Assembly: GCA_964019695.1 (NCBI GenBank)
Contig: OZ026527.1
Span: 77,232,831-77,296,830, forward strand
Length of the DNA: 64,000 nt
Source of the DNA: Loripinus fragilis
Lineage: Eukaryota > Mollusca > Bivalvia > Lucinida > Lucinidae
Reading direction: 5' to 3'
Shown: positions 23,122-34,906 of the stretch, in pieces
Numbering within the stretch: position 1 is the stretch's first letter
Layout of the letters: each line of letters starts with the position of its first letter
Translations under genes and position numbers: made by a program
Notes under the pieces: model-generated
Told to the model about the DNA's origin: nothing
The model's input: the letters and a program-made list of their open reading frames with translations, nothing else
Database searches by the model: none

Positions 23122-24148
23122 CATGGGCATAGGCAATGACATCAAGGATCTGCTCTGAACTCTCAGTTACTTCTTCTGCGACATAACAAACTACGTCTAT
23201 CAGCAATCCTTGGCACGTGGGCTAACCCGTTCAGATTAAATTCTATTCTTGAATAGATTATAATCGCTTCTATTACACTTTATCACACTTTGGATTAGCC
23301 ATTAATCTCTTAAGTGTATTAAATGCATATCAGCCCAAAATACCCTGTAATTAATTAGAGCTTAACCTGCAAATATGGGTCATGGCTCCTCCTGGATTTG
23401 GCACAGAAATTCAAATCCTGGATACCGGTATGTATGAGGCCAAAGATTACTGTTGTCCTGATGAAGGATATTGACTGCCTTTGCAAATTATGCAGATCCA
23501 GATCAGCCAACTTCTGGTGAAGTTGGCTGATCAGGATCTACACTATTTCCATATTAAATTTTTGTCTGCGGGTTTGAGGTATGTAGGTTGATGCAATTTG
23601 ATTGGTGGAAAATTAGACAAAAATGTACCATGTGATGTTGTATATTCTGTTCAGCAGGATAAGGGTCATTACCTGTGTGTACCGTGTGCATTCTTAATGT
23701 TCTGCTGGAGGCCGCGGTACACCGTCATAACCGAAAAAGGAAGGGTCATTACCTTAGTTTTAGTGCTCTCAGCCTTTAATATATTGTTATAGCTTTATGA
23801 TAACAGGTACAATCTCTGAGTTGGCTTTTAGTCACGTTCATAGACCTGCCTGCAGAGATTAAAGTTAAAGGCTTACCATATAAGAGGCAAAATTTAACCG
23901 GACCTTGTGGAAGATTATGCTTATATCTAGAATAATTCTTATGGAGAAAGCCACAAGTTCTTACTGAAGCGAGAGGTTTTCAACCTCATTTCCAATTTAG
24001 CATGTAATAAATATGCAGAATTACTTTCTACAAGGAAAAGCTCATTGGAAGGTGGGCCAAAATACACCAATGCTCCTACCATTTCCTCCAAAAAAATCCA
24101 TCATTTTTTGTTTTTGGTAATTTCTACTAATATTTCACTTGTAGACCT
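23122..24148. other. No gene seen
   Basis: Intronic. Contains a short inverted repeat (CAGATCAGCCAACTT / AAGTTGGCTGATCAGGATC, about 23492-23538) of a type seen elsewhere in MITE cores. The open frame 23598-23792 has no recognisable domain. Confidence 0.4.
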
Positions 24149-24162
24149 GCCTTTATCTACAG

Positions 24163-24346
24163 TGGCTCAGTTGGTAGAGTGTTAGACTGTGATACCAAGG
24201 GTTGCTAGTTTGAGACTCACCACAGCTGGTGAAGTCACTGTGAGCAAGACACTATATCCGTTGCTTTAGTACTGGGTCAGCCCAGGAAGACATGTCCCCA
24301 CTGACTGAAAATCTGTTGGCTGGGTTGTTACATCAAAACATACAAA
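24163..24346 (+). mobile_element. tRNA-derived SINE with target duplication
   Basis: TGGCTCAGTTGGTAGAGTG (A box), then a weak B box TAGTTTGAGAC, then a CAGCCCAGGAAGAC body. Flanked by a 14 bp duplication with one mismatch, GCCTTTRTCTACAG (24149-24162, 24347-24360). Confidence 0.85.
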
Positions 24347-25070
24347 GCCTTTGTCTACAGGGCCTAATTTTTTTTTTTAAAAAATGGAGCTTTAAAGTAT
24401 GTTTATTTTGCTGTATGAACTCAGACATTCAGGTCCTAACAAACAGGGTAGATCCAGACCAGGGTCAATACTCTTTGAAAAATCTCGAGCTATATAGTCC
24501 ATAATATATCAACTTTTTTTCATCCTGCTTATACTGGAATTATATTTCATCACTTGGTCATCTTACCATTTTTGCCCTGCATGCATGCCCTCAGTACAGA
24601 ATGGGGTAATTCAATCTATGGAGGTTAAGCTTAGAGTAGCTTGGTGTTACAGGGTTAAATAGCGCTAAAAATTGTGAGGTTAACATTCTGGGGTTGACTG
24701 CATAAACTTGTAACGGCCACTGGCCTGTAGGAACCACAGAACATCCATCTAGTAAGTATGCATGTGCATCTGCCAAAAATCTTCGTCCACAGCATAACTT
24801 TCCAACCCTTAAAATACTTAAACCCTGAAAACTTAGCTATGGACTTGAAACTTCATATCCAGATGAAAGGGTTACATTTCGGCACTTGAGCATCGAACTA
24901 GTTTTGATAACTAATGGCATGGCAAGAAGTCTGCTGATGCCTAGAGTTGGAGAGAGCTGCTATTCTTGGAAGATTGCACAATATGTCTGAAACATTGTTG
25001 ACAAGGCTGTTATAAAAATCCTAACACAAACCAAGGCACACCCACATATAATTTCTACCTTTTATTTCAG

Positions 25071-25245
25071 TTTTTTGGCTGGCTTGGTGGTAAGGAGAGA
25101 CATTATGCAGTTCTAGCCCTGATAGTGGCCTGTATGAGTTATACCGGTATCGCTAATCTCAACCATCAGTGGAGTATTCTTGGAGAATTCAGCAACTATC
25201 CCCAGGAAGAGCTTGTTGAATGGATTAAAGCAAGAACAGCATCAA
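25071..25245 (+). CDS. DPY19-like, transmembrane and luminal-domain start exon
   Basis: A 175 bp exon, phase 0 in and phase 1 out, with TTTATTTCAG acceptor and GTAAGC-type donor. It encodes FFGWLGGKERHYAVLALIV, then ANLNHQWSILGEFSNYPQEE and LVEWIKARTAS. The GEFSN.PQEEL.EWIK block is a hallmark of DPY19L1-like proteins and starts the C-terminal luminal region. The hydrophobic run VLALIVACM is the last predicted membrane span. Confidence 0.95.
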
Positions 25246-25292
25246 GTAAGCATTGCAAAATGATCAAATTGGTAACCAGGTACAAGTGCGGA

Positions 25293-25517
25293 TCCAGAGG
25301 GGGGGATAGGGGGTCCCGACCCCCCCCCCCCTTGGACCCCCTCAGGATCCTTGGAGAAGTAAAGTTTTCTCTGTAATAAAACCATTGGACCCCCTCTGTA
25401 AACTGTATTATAAGTTGAGGACTAAAAAACAACAACAAAAAAACACGTTGTCCAGACTGTCTTCTGACCTTCGGGCCTGGACCCCCCCCCCCCTGAAAAA
25501 ATTCCTGGATCCGTGCA
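25293..25517. repeat. C/G-tract MITE
   Basis: The ends GTGCGGATCCAGAGGGGGGG and CCCCCTGAAAAAATTCCTGGATCCGTGCATG pair as inverted repeats. A relative lies at 40278-40502 (GGAGGATCCAGGATTTCTGG ... CTGGATCCGCCACTG). Confidence 0.6.
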
Positions 25518-26956
25518 TGAGGTAACACATCAAATAATGTAGACAATCTAACATATAGGCCTTGAGCTGGCTATAGACCCCCCTCCCCCCCCCCAGGGGG
25601 AATTTTGTACACTATGATTTTCTGAAACTACATTATATAAGACACAAAATAAAAGATGTTAGCCCTCTGAGAGTGGCAGCGTTAACGTGTAACACCACGT
25701 TATATACGTTACCCCCCAAAATAGCATTAAACGTCCCTGATAATGTCTCAACCATGAGATGTTTGTACATATTTGCATGCTGACACAGGTTTATGAACTT
25801 CTTATAACACAGTTACATATTTTTAGTATCAATTATATAAATGTCTTGAGTTATTACCGTTGTATACGTTACTTAGTGTTTCCTGCTTTATTTCCGAGTA
25901 TCAGTATGGTATTATTATTACTGTACTTGTATTACATCTGTCACAGAATATAGTAAATCTATAATGCTGCTGCTTGAATAATTTAAAGTACTATATTATG
26001 GTCGCTTGCACTATTTATAAGGCCCATGTTTTGTATGTTACCTTTAAAATAGCATTAAACATTCAAGTTAAAGTCTCTAACAAGCCCTGTTTATACTTAT
26101 TTCCATGCTGGCACAGGTTTATGTACTTCTTTTAACAAGGTTTACCTATTTTAAGTATTCATTTAATAAATGCCTTGAGCGTCTACTGTTATGTATGTTA
26201 CCAAATGATACATAAGTTATTCTGAGTACATTTATCTGTATAGCAGTTGTTGACTCTACATGTTTAAAGTCTATTAGAGAATTAATTTAGAAAATCTATA
26301 AGGCTGAAATAAATTTAAGTTCCTTATTAATTTATAGTGACATAAACTAATATTATAATGTGATCTATCAAGCTTCGCTGTTTGCTCACATAAACAGTAT
26401 ATAGCATGCATTCAAATCGGAAGTTCTGAAAGACAGTCACTGTGAAACAGCTCAGTATGGATATAATTCAGATGGTGTTGACACTGATTAGGGCTACAAG
26501 GAAAACAACTTTGAATTGCATGCCAGCTCTATCTGTATGCCTTGTTCCCAATGCTCATTGCAAACGATCACAACACCTATGCACAATATGTATGCGTGTA
26601 ACTGATTGCACCCATAAATTTGTCTGATACACATCACAGATGCAAAGAACCTCTTAAACAAAGTGGGTTTAGTGCGTCACAACCATTGGTTCTTTGCTTG
26701 AGATATACTTTTGACACTACTATCAGGCAAACAATAAAGATGAATTATAGGCTTCAGCAACTAGAACTATGCTTCGAACTACAGATTGAATGGTGTTTAC
26801 TCATCACATCAGAGCTCAATATATTGAAACAACTCTTCAATGCACTGAAATGAAATATTCAATCTGCTCAGATGCTAAGTTGAACGAGTACTAGTGGCAG
26901 TGTCAGGCTTCACCAATCCTTTCAGTTATAGTTTTGAGGACAATTAACTGTACTTT

Positions 26957-27257
26957 TTGTCTTTCTGTCCTCCTGCTAAGCCTGGCATAGCTAAGGGTCT
27001 TATTGAGGCTAATGACATTGACAGGAAGGCTGTTGCAGACTTCATTGACTCACTTTTAGCTAAAAAATCTGTCTTTCACAACCCCATAAAATGCTTCAAG
27101 CTAGTAAATTTTGAGGCTTGTGAGGTCAAGCTAGTAGAAATTGTCCAATTTACAAAACTTCTTTGGTCAGTATAACCGTTCTATTGGACATAATGTTGAC
27201 CTTAAGTGGCACTGCCATTCCTTCTGGGACCTGTACCATGGTCACTGTCAACTATAA
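26957..27257 (+). pseudogene. ORF 3' fragment of unknown repeat protein
   Basis: One frame reads AKPGIAKGLIEANDIDRKAV and LLAKKSVFHNPIKCFKLVNF; near 27160 the continuation shifts frame to GQYNRSIGHNVDLKWHCHSF, then YHGHCQL and stop. Cys/His-rich and protein-like composition across the shift suggests a decayed coding end, with AATAAA about 75 bp downstream (near 27330). I do not recognise the family. It could be a relic of the 4.6 kb element's own gene or an unrelated insertion. Confidence 0.35.
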
Positions 27258-28657
27258 GCATTTATGCTTTAGTTCTAATCCTTTGTATGTTTACAATGTA
27301 TGTATGTTGTATATCATTTATATTTATTGAATAAAATATGTTTAAACTAAACTAACTTCCACCTAAACTGACAAGTCCAAACTTCTGCATTGAGCCAGCA
27401 TTATTTTGGCCATGTAGTGCTGGACATTATTTTGATGGTAATGCCGTAACAACAGAGCATAATAGCTTTTCCTGTCACCTTCAAGGATCTGATGGCACCA
27501 GTATTCAACCAGGCACTAAAGGCAGGGTATGCTGGTTTTGTCACTGATACATATATACAATGTATAAGCAGCAGTCTATAAAGTCTTACAAACGTTCTCA
27601 CAGAGGATATCCTGGGTGTTTTATTCAACCCTGATGTATGCAACAAAAGGTGCACCTTCTGAATGTCAACAACATTGGCCAGAACATGGGGGAAGAGATC
27701 TACAGTAATACACTGTTTAACAGATTGTGACACTACCAATGTGCCAAGGTGTTAGTACCACAGAGAGGTTGTTCCTATCAAACTGATAGAGAACCCCTCC
27801 CCCACTAGTTCATCAACATTCTAAGCAGGGTAGGAAAACAAACAAAGAATGGCTCTAGGCACTCATCAGTGACATGAAACCCTAACATGTGATATTAATG
27901 ATGTGAATAAGCTGCAGTACAACACGTATCTGAAAATAAGTACCAAAGCTATACACATATACTGACTATTTCAAATGACGTGAACATGAGCTTACGTCCA
28001 CCCAGCTTTACTGTCCTTAAGATGTACATACAAAGATTGAACTATCAAGTCTTTCCCATGAAAACAAGTCAGACTTTACAGATATAGACAAAATGTGTGG
28101 AAAATAAATGGGAAGGAAATCGAGTACCTCTGGTTTAAAGAAAACTTGACTCATACCCTAACAAAAGAGCCACAGAATTATATTTCATATTTTGTGTGAT
28201 ATGGGGTTACCATGTTCAAAACTCAACAACTCAAACCTTATAAAAGATAGAAACATACTATTTGCAGTTTCCAAAAGGTACATAAACATTCTTTAATACA
28301 AAATGAACTAGTAAGCACATTCACATTAAAAAATATCAAACTATATTAGTTTCTTAAATCATTTATATAGAAATAATGAAAAAAATGTAACATATGTAAC
28401 ACTTTGGGTGCATATTTGTTTTCAAAGGTCCATATCTGTAATGCAAAAATAGCTAATTGGATGATATAGCCAATTTGGAAATCTTACCTTATGGTTTGAA
28501 CTTTTCAGAAGTCATGTCATTTACTAAAATTATCAAAGATGTTGTTGGGTAGTATATGTAATTGGCTGTTACAAGGTAATGGTGTCATTACCAGAGTGCT
28601 AGCATATTGCGAAATTCTTGCAAGATGAATCTGATAGAGGATTAATAAGCTGTATTG

Positions 28658-28823
28658 TTGTTGTTGTGTTTGTGTTTAACGTCCCACCAACAGCTAAGGT
28701 CATATGGAGACGGGGCCACGGCTTAAAGTCTCATACGACAAACTGATGCAGCCAGGAATCGAACCTGCGACCCCTGGTTTACAAGGCAAGCGGCTTATCC
28801 ACTACACCACGGTGGCTCCTAAT
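28658..28823 (-). mobile_element. tRNA-derived SINE, second type, with target duplication
   Basis: On the minus strand: GGAGCCACCGTGGTGTAGTG, GATAAGCCGCTTGCC and B-box GGTTCGATTCC, ending in an AACAACAACA tail. Flanked by a perfect 14 bp duplication AATAAGCTGTATTG (28644-28657, 28824-28837). It lies inside the 4.6 kb inverted-repeat element, so it is younger. Confidence 0.9.
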
Positions 28824-30159
28824 AATAAGCTGTATTGGAAAATTCTTTAAACCCTTGGATAATATACAAAGAGTTGCTAGCTTGGCAAGAAACAGCTCTA
28901 TAACTTCTACCTGATGGGTTTTCTTTGCACTGTATGTTACAATCTTTCCATGAGCATTATGTTAACTATATTTGATGTCTCTATAAAAGAAAAGAGGGTT
29001 TATGGTAGTTTATGTTTTGAGTTACTTCCTCAGCAAATGAGCCAGAGTAAAACGAAGAGCATGGACCTGTGCCAGCATGCACATAAGTACAAGCAGGTCG
29101 TGTTGGAGACCATATCTCAAACGTTAAATGGTATTCACAGAGTAACGTATGTAACCTGGGCTGTAAAATAGTGTAGGACACCATAATAAGGAACTTAAAT
29201 CCATTTGAATAGAAGCTTTATAGATTTGCTATATTCACTGATGGATGTAATACATGTGTAGTCAATAACTGCCATACTGATACTTGGAAATAACCTATGA
29301 AACACTAAGTAACATATACAACAGCAAAAACTCAAGACATTTATAAAATAAATGCTAAAATTATGTAACTGTGCTATAAGAAGTTCTTAAAACCTGTGTC
29401 AGACTTCAAAAAAGTGTGAATATGTCAGGTTGGAGACATTATCAGGAAAATTTAATGTTATTTTGCCGGTAACATACGTAACATGATGTTACCCGCTAAT
29501 GCTGCCACTCTCAGAGGGCTAACATATTTCATTTTGTGGCTTATATAATGTAGTAACTGGAAATTATAGTGTACAAAATTCCCCCACGGGGAGGTGGGGT
29601 CAATAGCCAGCACAAGGCCTTGATAATTGCATTTTACAGTTTGGTGTGATATGGGGCTACCCTGTTCAACATCTAATAACTCAAAAAGTATATAAGATTG
29701 AAACGTAATGCTTGCAATTTTGAAAAGGTAAATAAAAATTCTTTAATATAATACCAAATTAATGAACCAAAACTGGTTTCAATAAAATTTAAGACAAACT
29801 ATATTAGATTCATTTATCATTTAAAAGGGGTTTCAATGAGATAATGTAACATACACTACATCAGGGGTGACTATATTTGTTTTCAAATGTCAATATCTGT
29901 GGCCCAGTAATAGCTTACTTAGAAAATATAACCAATTTGGAAATCTTACCTTATCTTTTGTACTTTTCTTAAAATGAATTTTAATAATCAAATATTTTGT
30001 AGGGTAACGTATGTAACAGGCTGTAACAGCTTAACGCTGCCATTGTCAGAGGGCTAACATGTTGCAAAATCCTCGCAAGACATTGGGCTTCAAGAAAAAC
30101 ATGGTCTACAAAATTCCCCCTGGGGGGGGGAGGTAAACCATATCCAGCCAGTGGCCTAA

Positions 30160-30364
30160 TAGTAAAACTTGTCTAGATCGGCCACTCAAAAATAGACAAA
30201 ACAAAGGTCTTAAAGACAAATGGTATCTTAATGTAGGTCAAAAGTATTGCAGAATGCTCCCTTTGGAGCATTCTGCAATACTTTTGACCTGCATTAAGCA
30301 CCAATTGGTCTTGAAACCCAATTTACGGTCTTTTTAAGAGTGACCGTATTACGCAGGTTTTACT
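30160..30364. repeat. TA-target MITE family C
   Basis: TAGTAAAACTTGTCTAGATC...GCAGGTTTTACT with a strong inner hairpin AAAGTATTGCAGAATGCTCC / GGAGCATTCTGCAATACTTT. It directly abuts the end of the 4.6 kb inverted-repeat element. Confidence 0.7.
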
Positions 30365-31020
30365 TATGTAAATCATTGACATTAACTTAATTTCCTGTAA
30401 TATCTTTAGATAAAGCTTTACCATATCCCCAAAAATAGTACTTCAATATTATTATTACTTATTGTTAAATGTACCAAAAATAGTACTACAATATTTTTGC
30501 AACTTAATATCAAATGTACGATACATTCATAATTGTAAATGTTATCATTTAGAATTATTATTAAAGGCATAAAAGATCAGAAATATGTTTAGTGCCAAAA
30601 AAGAATAGACATTTAATTTTTTTGTTAAAATTCATATTACGGTCCTGCAGATTTACATTTAGCTATTGTGAGTTAGGCTGAAAAACCATGATCATTTAAT
30701 TATGTAAAATTTGTATCATTTCAATAAGATATGCATTCATATTCTCTGTTTGTATTTATTCATGTTTCAACATGTTGAATTCTATGACATAATTGTAACA
30801 AGCCCTTGAACTAAGTCAGTGAAGCAGTCTATGTAAATAGAATACTAGGTGAGTTCCTTTTAATATCAAGTTTACCAGGCAAGGCATTGAGAACACTTGC
30901 TGAATTGTGAGGCTCTGTTGAGCAATTAAACATGCATTCTCAGTGCCGAGCCTTGTAAACTTTATTTCAAAAGGTGCGAACCTGGTATTCCTTTTATCAG
31001 TTTACCTATTGGTTCACTCT
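30365..31020. other. No gene seen
   Basis: AT-rich intronic sequence. A loose inverted pair, AAGTTTACCAGGCAAGGC / GCCGAGCCTTGTAAACTT (30869-30963), may be a degraded MITE. Confidence 0.4.
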
Positions 31021-31256
31021 TCAAACTAGTGATAATGACATAATTATTGACTTTTCACCGCAAGTCAGATTTTCTTGCCTCTTTCTTGCAATTTCCTCAA
31101 GGCGCCTCAATTTGCCTGCATAATATGCACTGTTTATCGTGCAACCTTGCTCAAGATAATCAATCATGATCACCCCTTGACTATTCCAAAAGATTGAGGC
31201 CATCACCTTCTCTGCTGAATGAACCCTCTTAAATTTCTTAGGAGGGGATGAGCCAT

Positions 31257-32089
31257 CCCTTACGGAAAAGCTGTCTGTGGGAATACAGGTATCTGACGAA
31301 TATGCTGGAAATATTCTGCGAACTGCATTGTTCACAGTAATTGTTCGCTATATATTCACTTCTTGTTGCGAATACCCAGCGAACAAAGTTGGTCTGACAA
31401 AAAGTGATTGCTGAATGTTTGCAGTTTGTCATATAATCGCTGCATATTCCCAGCAAAAACTTAAACTTTTTTCAAGCACAAGGTACCTGGGGAGATAGAT
31501 TCAAAATTATCTCCCCTTAAAACTCTTCAATTAAATGGCTGTCATAATTGCCATGATGCAAAAATGACAACATGTTGAGAAGTCGTCTTTTTACGGTTAT
31601 AATCTCTTCTCATGTGTTTTTCTGTTCCTATGATGTTTGAGATGATACCTTTTGATTGTTCTCGAATGGTGTTGCTTGCTGAGGTCAGTGCAAAATGGAT
31701 AAATTTTGACTATTTGAGTTTAACAAGCTTTGACTTTTGTAAATCATTGATTGCTGCTTGTTTGCAGGATAGTCGCAACTATTGTTCGCCACATATTCGC
31801 TGCATATTTAAATGCATGTTCGTGGCATATTCGCAGAATGTTGCGGTATATTCACTGCATATTTAATTTGCTGTCTTGAATCATGTTCGCCACATATTCG
31901 CTGAGTATTCGCAGGCTGTTAACTCAAAGTATTCCTGGCAGACCTAATTTGCATGTGAAAAGTGAACATCTCGCGAACATTCCGTGAATACTGGTCAGCC
32001 ATATAAGGTTATGTTTACCAAACAATCGCAGAGTATTCGCTAGCTGTTTGCGAAAAATGTTCGCGGCAGTGCATTTTTTTCCGTAAGGG
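31257..32089. mobile_element. 833-bp TIR element nested in mariner
   Basis: Ends CCCTTACGGAAAA / TTTTTCCGTAAGGG. The interior has many irregular copies of CATATTCGCTG- and GAACATTCGC-like words in both orientations, and no coding frame. It separates the mariner linker block from the PPKKFK block, so it inserted after the mariner. Confidence 0.7.
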
Positions 32090-32466
32090 ATTGTTTGCTA
32101 TGCATTTCATCTCGAACCCATGTCTCATTTTGGGTTACAACTCGCTCGATAAAATCGCTGGAATCATCTCCATAGAGAGACAGGAAATACAAAATGTACC
32201 TAGAAAAATCCATCCCAGTCCTATTCTGATCATCAGTCAACATTGGCAGCAGGCATCATGCTGAAATCTTGACAAACATAAGATGTAGGTTATGATTGAT
32301 TGTACTGCCCCAAAACTTATGCCCACTTTGCTAGCTATGTTTTGCAGGTCTCGCCTCCTATCACACATAACCAGGGTGTGAATGACCTTGACATTTTCTT
32401 CAGCGGTGGCATCTTTGGGGCGACCAGACTGTCCATCATCCTCAGTGCTCTATCTCCACCTCTTAA

Positions 32467-32706
32467 CCCTTAATGCATCAAGCGTAACAAAAGTCGTCTG
32501 CTTTTCTCATCTGCTGAAATGTTTAAGAAGCCTCTATGGCAAATAGTGTGGACCCAGATCAGACTGCTCCTATAGGAGCAGTCTGTTCTGGGTTCACCCT
32601 GTTTGCTTCTATACTTAATTTGTCAGTAAAGTTAGGCAACTATTTGCAGCAGACGACTTCAGCAGACGGCATTTTCAGATGCATTTTTTTTTTGGCGCTT
32701 TAAGGG
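32467..32706. repeat. TTAA-target MITE family F nested in mariner
   Basis: 240 bp with TTAA at 32463-32466 and 32707-32710. Ends CCCTTAATGCATCAA / TTGGCGCTTTAAGGG. Removing it with one TTAA restores the mariner reading register across KWAAEFKRW, which fixes the insertion order. Confidence 0.85.
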
Positions 32707-32929
32707 TTAAACTCTGCTGCCCATTTTTACACTGTGCTATAAGAAGAAAACTCCTTCCTAGGTGTTTCCTTGAAGTCTTCATGAATTTCCTTGGGAGGCA
32801 TTCCTTTCTTACAGAAGTACTTGATAACTGCTCTGATTTCAAGTTTCTCCATTTTGCAAATGTTGCACCTCTCTGCTTTACATAAATTTGTAAAGGGTGT
32901 TAAGAAAGTTCGCTCCGCAATAAAATTGT

Positions 32930-33740
32930 TTTCCTATTAATATAGTTATAATGTGTCCTATGACATACATGTCACTGGAATTTTTTAAAGTAGACACACT
33001 TGATAAGAAATAAACAACGGGATAATTAATCAATTATTTTGTCATGGAAGAAATGATCTTCAAAATCATGCACCCCTTGGAAATTTTTGGGCTCGAGGAG
33101 CAAAATGGGGGTGTATGACAAAGAACCATTGTCATGTAATGGCCATAGTGATGAGAATATTTCGAATTGGTTAAGAAACCCTAAATGGAGTTGTTATTCA
33201 TCTTATACAAGTCTTTAATACATTTACTAAGCAGCAAGGCTGTAAAGAACCATGCAAAATAAAAAAAAATGTCACAATTTTTGGAAAATTTAAGATTTTT
33301 CTAGAATGATTGAAAGACAGTTCTCAAAGTAAACATAATTGTGTGAAGACATTGAAAATTGAAGTTTTGAAATGTTCACACTGATCAGGACCAACGCTGT
33401 GTCACTCATCATCTGGGTCCTAAGTGTTTACAAAGTTTATCAGCAAATGACAAAAGTTGTGGCTAGCAGGCGAAGAGTGAATTGACACCCGTTATAATGT
33501 ATGTTAATGTAATACTATACTTGGTCATATTAATTTGGGCTTGGCTATAAAGGTCTCTTATTATGAATTTGGTCATAGTTGAAGCATATTTATTATTTAT
33601 AAGTAAACCCTATTATTGTATTAAAGAAATTTACTGGATTGGTCTAAAAGCCCGTGAGTTCAAGTGGAATTCCTCTGGCAATATTTACAAAACTTACAAG
33701 TCATGTCATTGAAAAACATGTTTAGACCATATGGGCCTAG
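32930..33740. other. No gene seen
   Basis: AT-rich intronic DNA. Around 33380-33480, TGATCAGGACCAACGC...CATCTGGGTCCTAAGTGTTTAC resembles the core of family H MITEs in degraded form. Confidence 0.35.
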
Positions 33741-33744
33741 ACGC

Positions 33745-33860
33745 AAGAAAACCTGTCTTGGGGGTTTGCGAACAACACAGGCGCAGACCAGCCTGCACAT
33801 CCTCGCAGTCTGATCAGCGCCTTTGTTATTCGTTTTTCCGAAACATATCATATGTAAATG
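33745..33860. repeat. MITE family B
   Basis: Contains AGACCAGCCTGCACATCC, GCAGTCTGATCAGCGCCTTT and flanks like 43478-43600. Confidence 0.5.
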
Positions 33861-33909
33861 TGTCGCGATGAGACAAATCACTGTCCGCGGGCTTCATTCC
33901 CATTAATAC

Positions 33910-34690
33910 ATGGCAGCAGAGTGGGACATGGTTTGCAAGTTAAGATATATCGTCGCTAATGTTTTATGGAGAAACAACCAAACTATTTCAATTACCATAA
34001 AATACTCTCCTTTATCATATCGGACAGGCGGCAATCGAAAACGCTCTAAACAATCGATGAAATCTGATCACAAATCACTAGAAATGGTGTTTTCAATTGT
34101 CATTTGTTGCCAGTCGGGGGACAAACGGAAATCAAAAACTCTGTTTCTAACGATCTTAGATCTACGTTCGCCGAGAGTATTGATGTTTTTGATTGACGCC
34201 TATCTGAAGTGTTTATTGAATATAGGCCTACTGAATATGTAGCCAAAACAATCCGGAATAAGGGCTACAAGGAATAATTTACTGTTAGGCGACAAATGGC
34301 AATCAAAAACTCTGTTTCTTACGATTTTAGTCTACGTTCGTCGATAGTATTAATGTTTTTGATTGCCGCCTCTCTGAAGTGTTTATTGAATAAAGGCCTA
34401 CTGAATACATAGCCAAAACAATCCATAACAAGGTCTACTAGGAATAATTTACATTTTTCATGTTTCTGTTGAAATTTTTTTTTCAACACCTGATATGCAG
34501 CAATCAAAAACTCTCTTACAATAGATGAACACGGATCAGAAATCGCTACGACTAGTGTTTTCAATTGCCAATTGTCGCCAGTCCGGCGGCTAATGGCAAT
34601 AGAAAACTCTGTTTCTAGCTATGTTTGGTCTACCTTCGTCGATAATATTGACATTTTAGATTGCCACCTATCTGGTGTGAATTCGTTGTA
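33910..34690. repeat. ~175-bp tandem repeat, about 3 diverged copies
   Basis: Blocks ATCAAAAACTCTGTTTCT, CTACGTTCG, TTTTTGATTG.CGCC, GAAGTGTTTATTGAAT and AGCCAAAACAATCC recur at about 34130, 34300 and (partly) 34600. The frames at 33910-34242 and 34319-34564 are repeat read-through. Confidence 0.6.
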
Positions 34691-34906
34691 GGCTTCATGA
34701 TGTAACGGTGGACATTTCTGCTTGTGCTATAAAGGAAGTTTATAACAATGATGATATAACATTCTTTTACGTATATTAACTTTTGCCAAGCCCGAGTGTG
34801 ATAATGTTGCAGCCGGAACCGCGAAGAATGTTTTATCCTCTTATTGCATCACCCCCTTTTAATACCTTATGTGGCTATCAAACAGATCAGTTGGATTTTT
34901 ATAATA

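Larger units (their letters stand above)
25556..30158. mobile_element. 4.6-kb inverted-repeat element with internal direct repeats
   Basis: The outer ends are TAGGCC...GGCCTA. The left arm 25556-25720 (AGCTGGCTATAGAC, GGGGGAATTTTGTACACTAT, GTTAGCCCTCTGAGAGTGGC) recurs inverted at 29465-29640 and, in part, at 30030-30158. 25760-26210 recurs inverted at about 29140-29400. The blocks 28190-28625 and 29643-30080 are diverged direct repeats. The arms are studded with near-palindromic GTAACRTAYGTAAC sites. No intact transposase is present. It occupies the intron between the 25071 and 35147 exons. Confidence 0.65.
31021..32911 (-). pseudogene. Mariner transposase pseudogene, doubly interrupted
   Basis: Minus-strand fragments in family order: N-terminus from Met at 32850-32852 (MEKLEIRAVIKYF, KKGMPPKEIHEDF), helix-turn-helix region at about 32275-32460 (DDGQSGRPKDAT, KVGISFGAVQSIIT), linker and first catalytic region at 32100-32243 (LTDDQ, then VVTQNETWV where mariners have DETWV), and 31030-31250 (SPPKKFKRVHSAEKVMASIF, then LEQGCTINSAYY). 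The first catalytic Asp is Asn, a stop lies before STEDDGQSG, and the frame ends before the later catalytic Asps. Two elements split it (31257-32089 and 32467-32706). Clearly dead; assignment to mariner rests on many family motifs in order. Confidence 0.9.

Noticed and set aside
25196..25546. 116-codon minus-strand frame over the 25071 exon
   Set aside because: It is the shadow of the DPY19-like exon plus a C-rich MITE.
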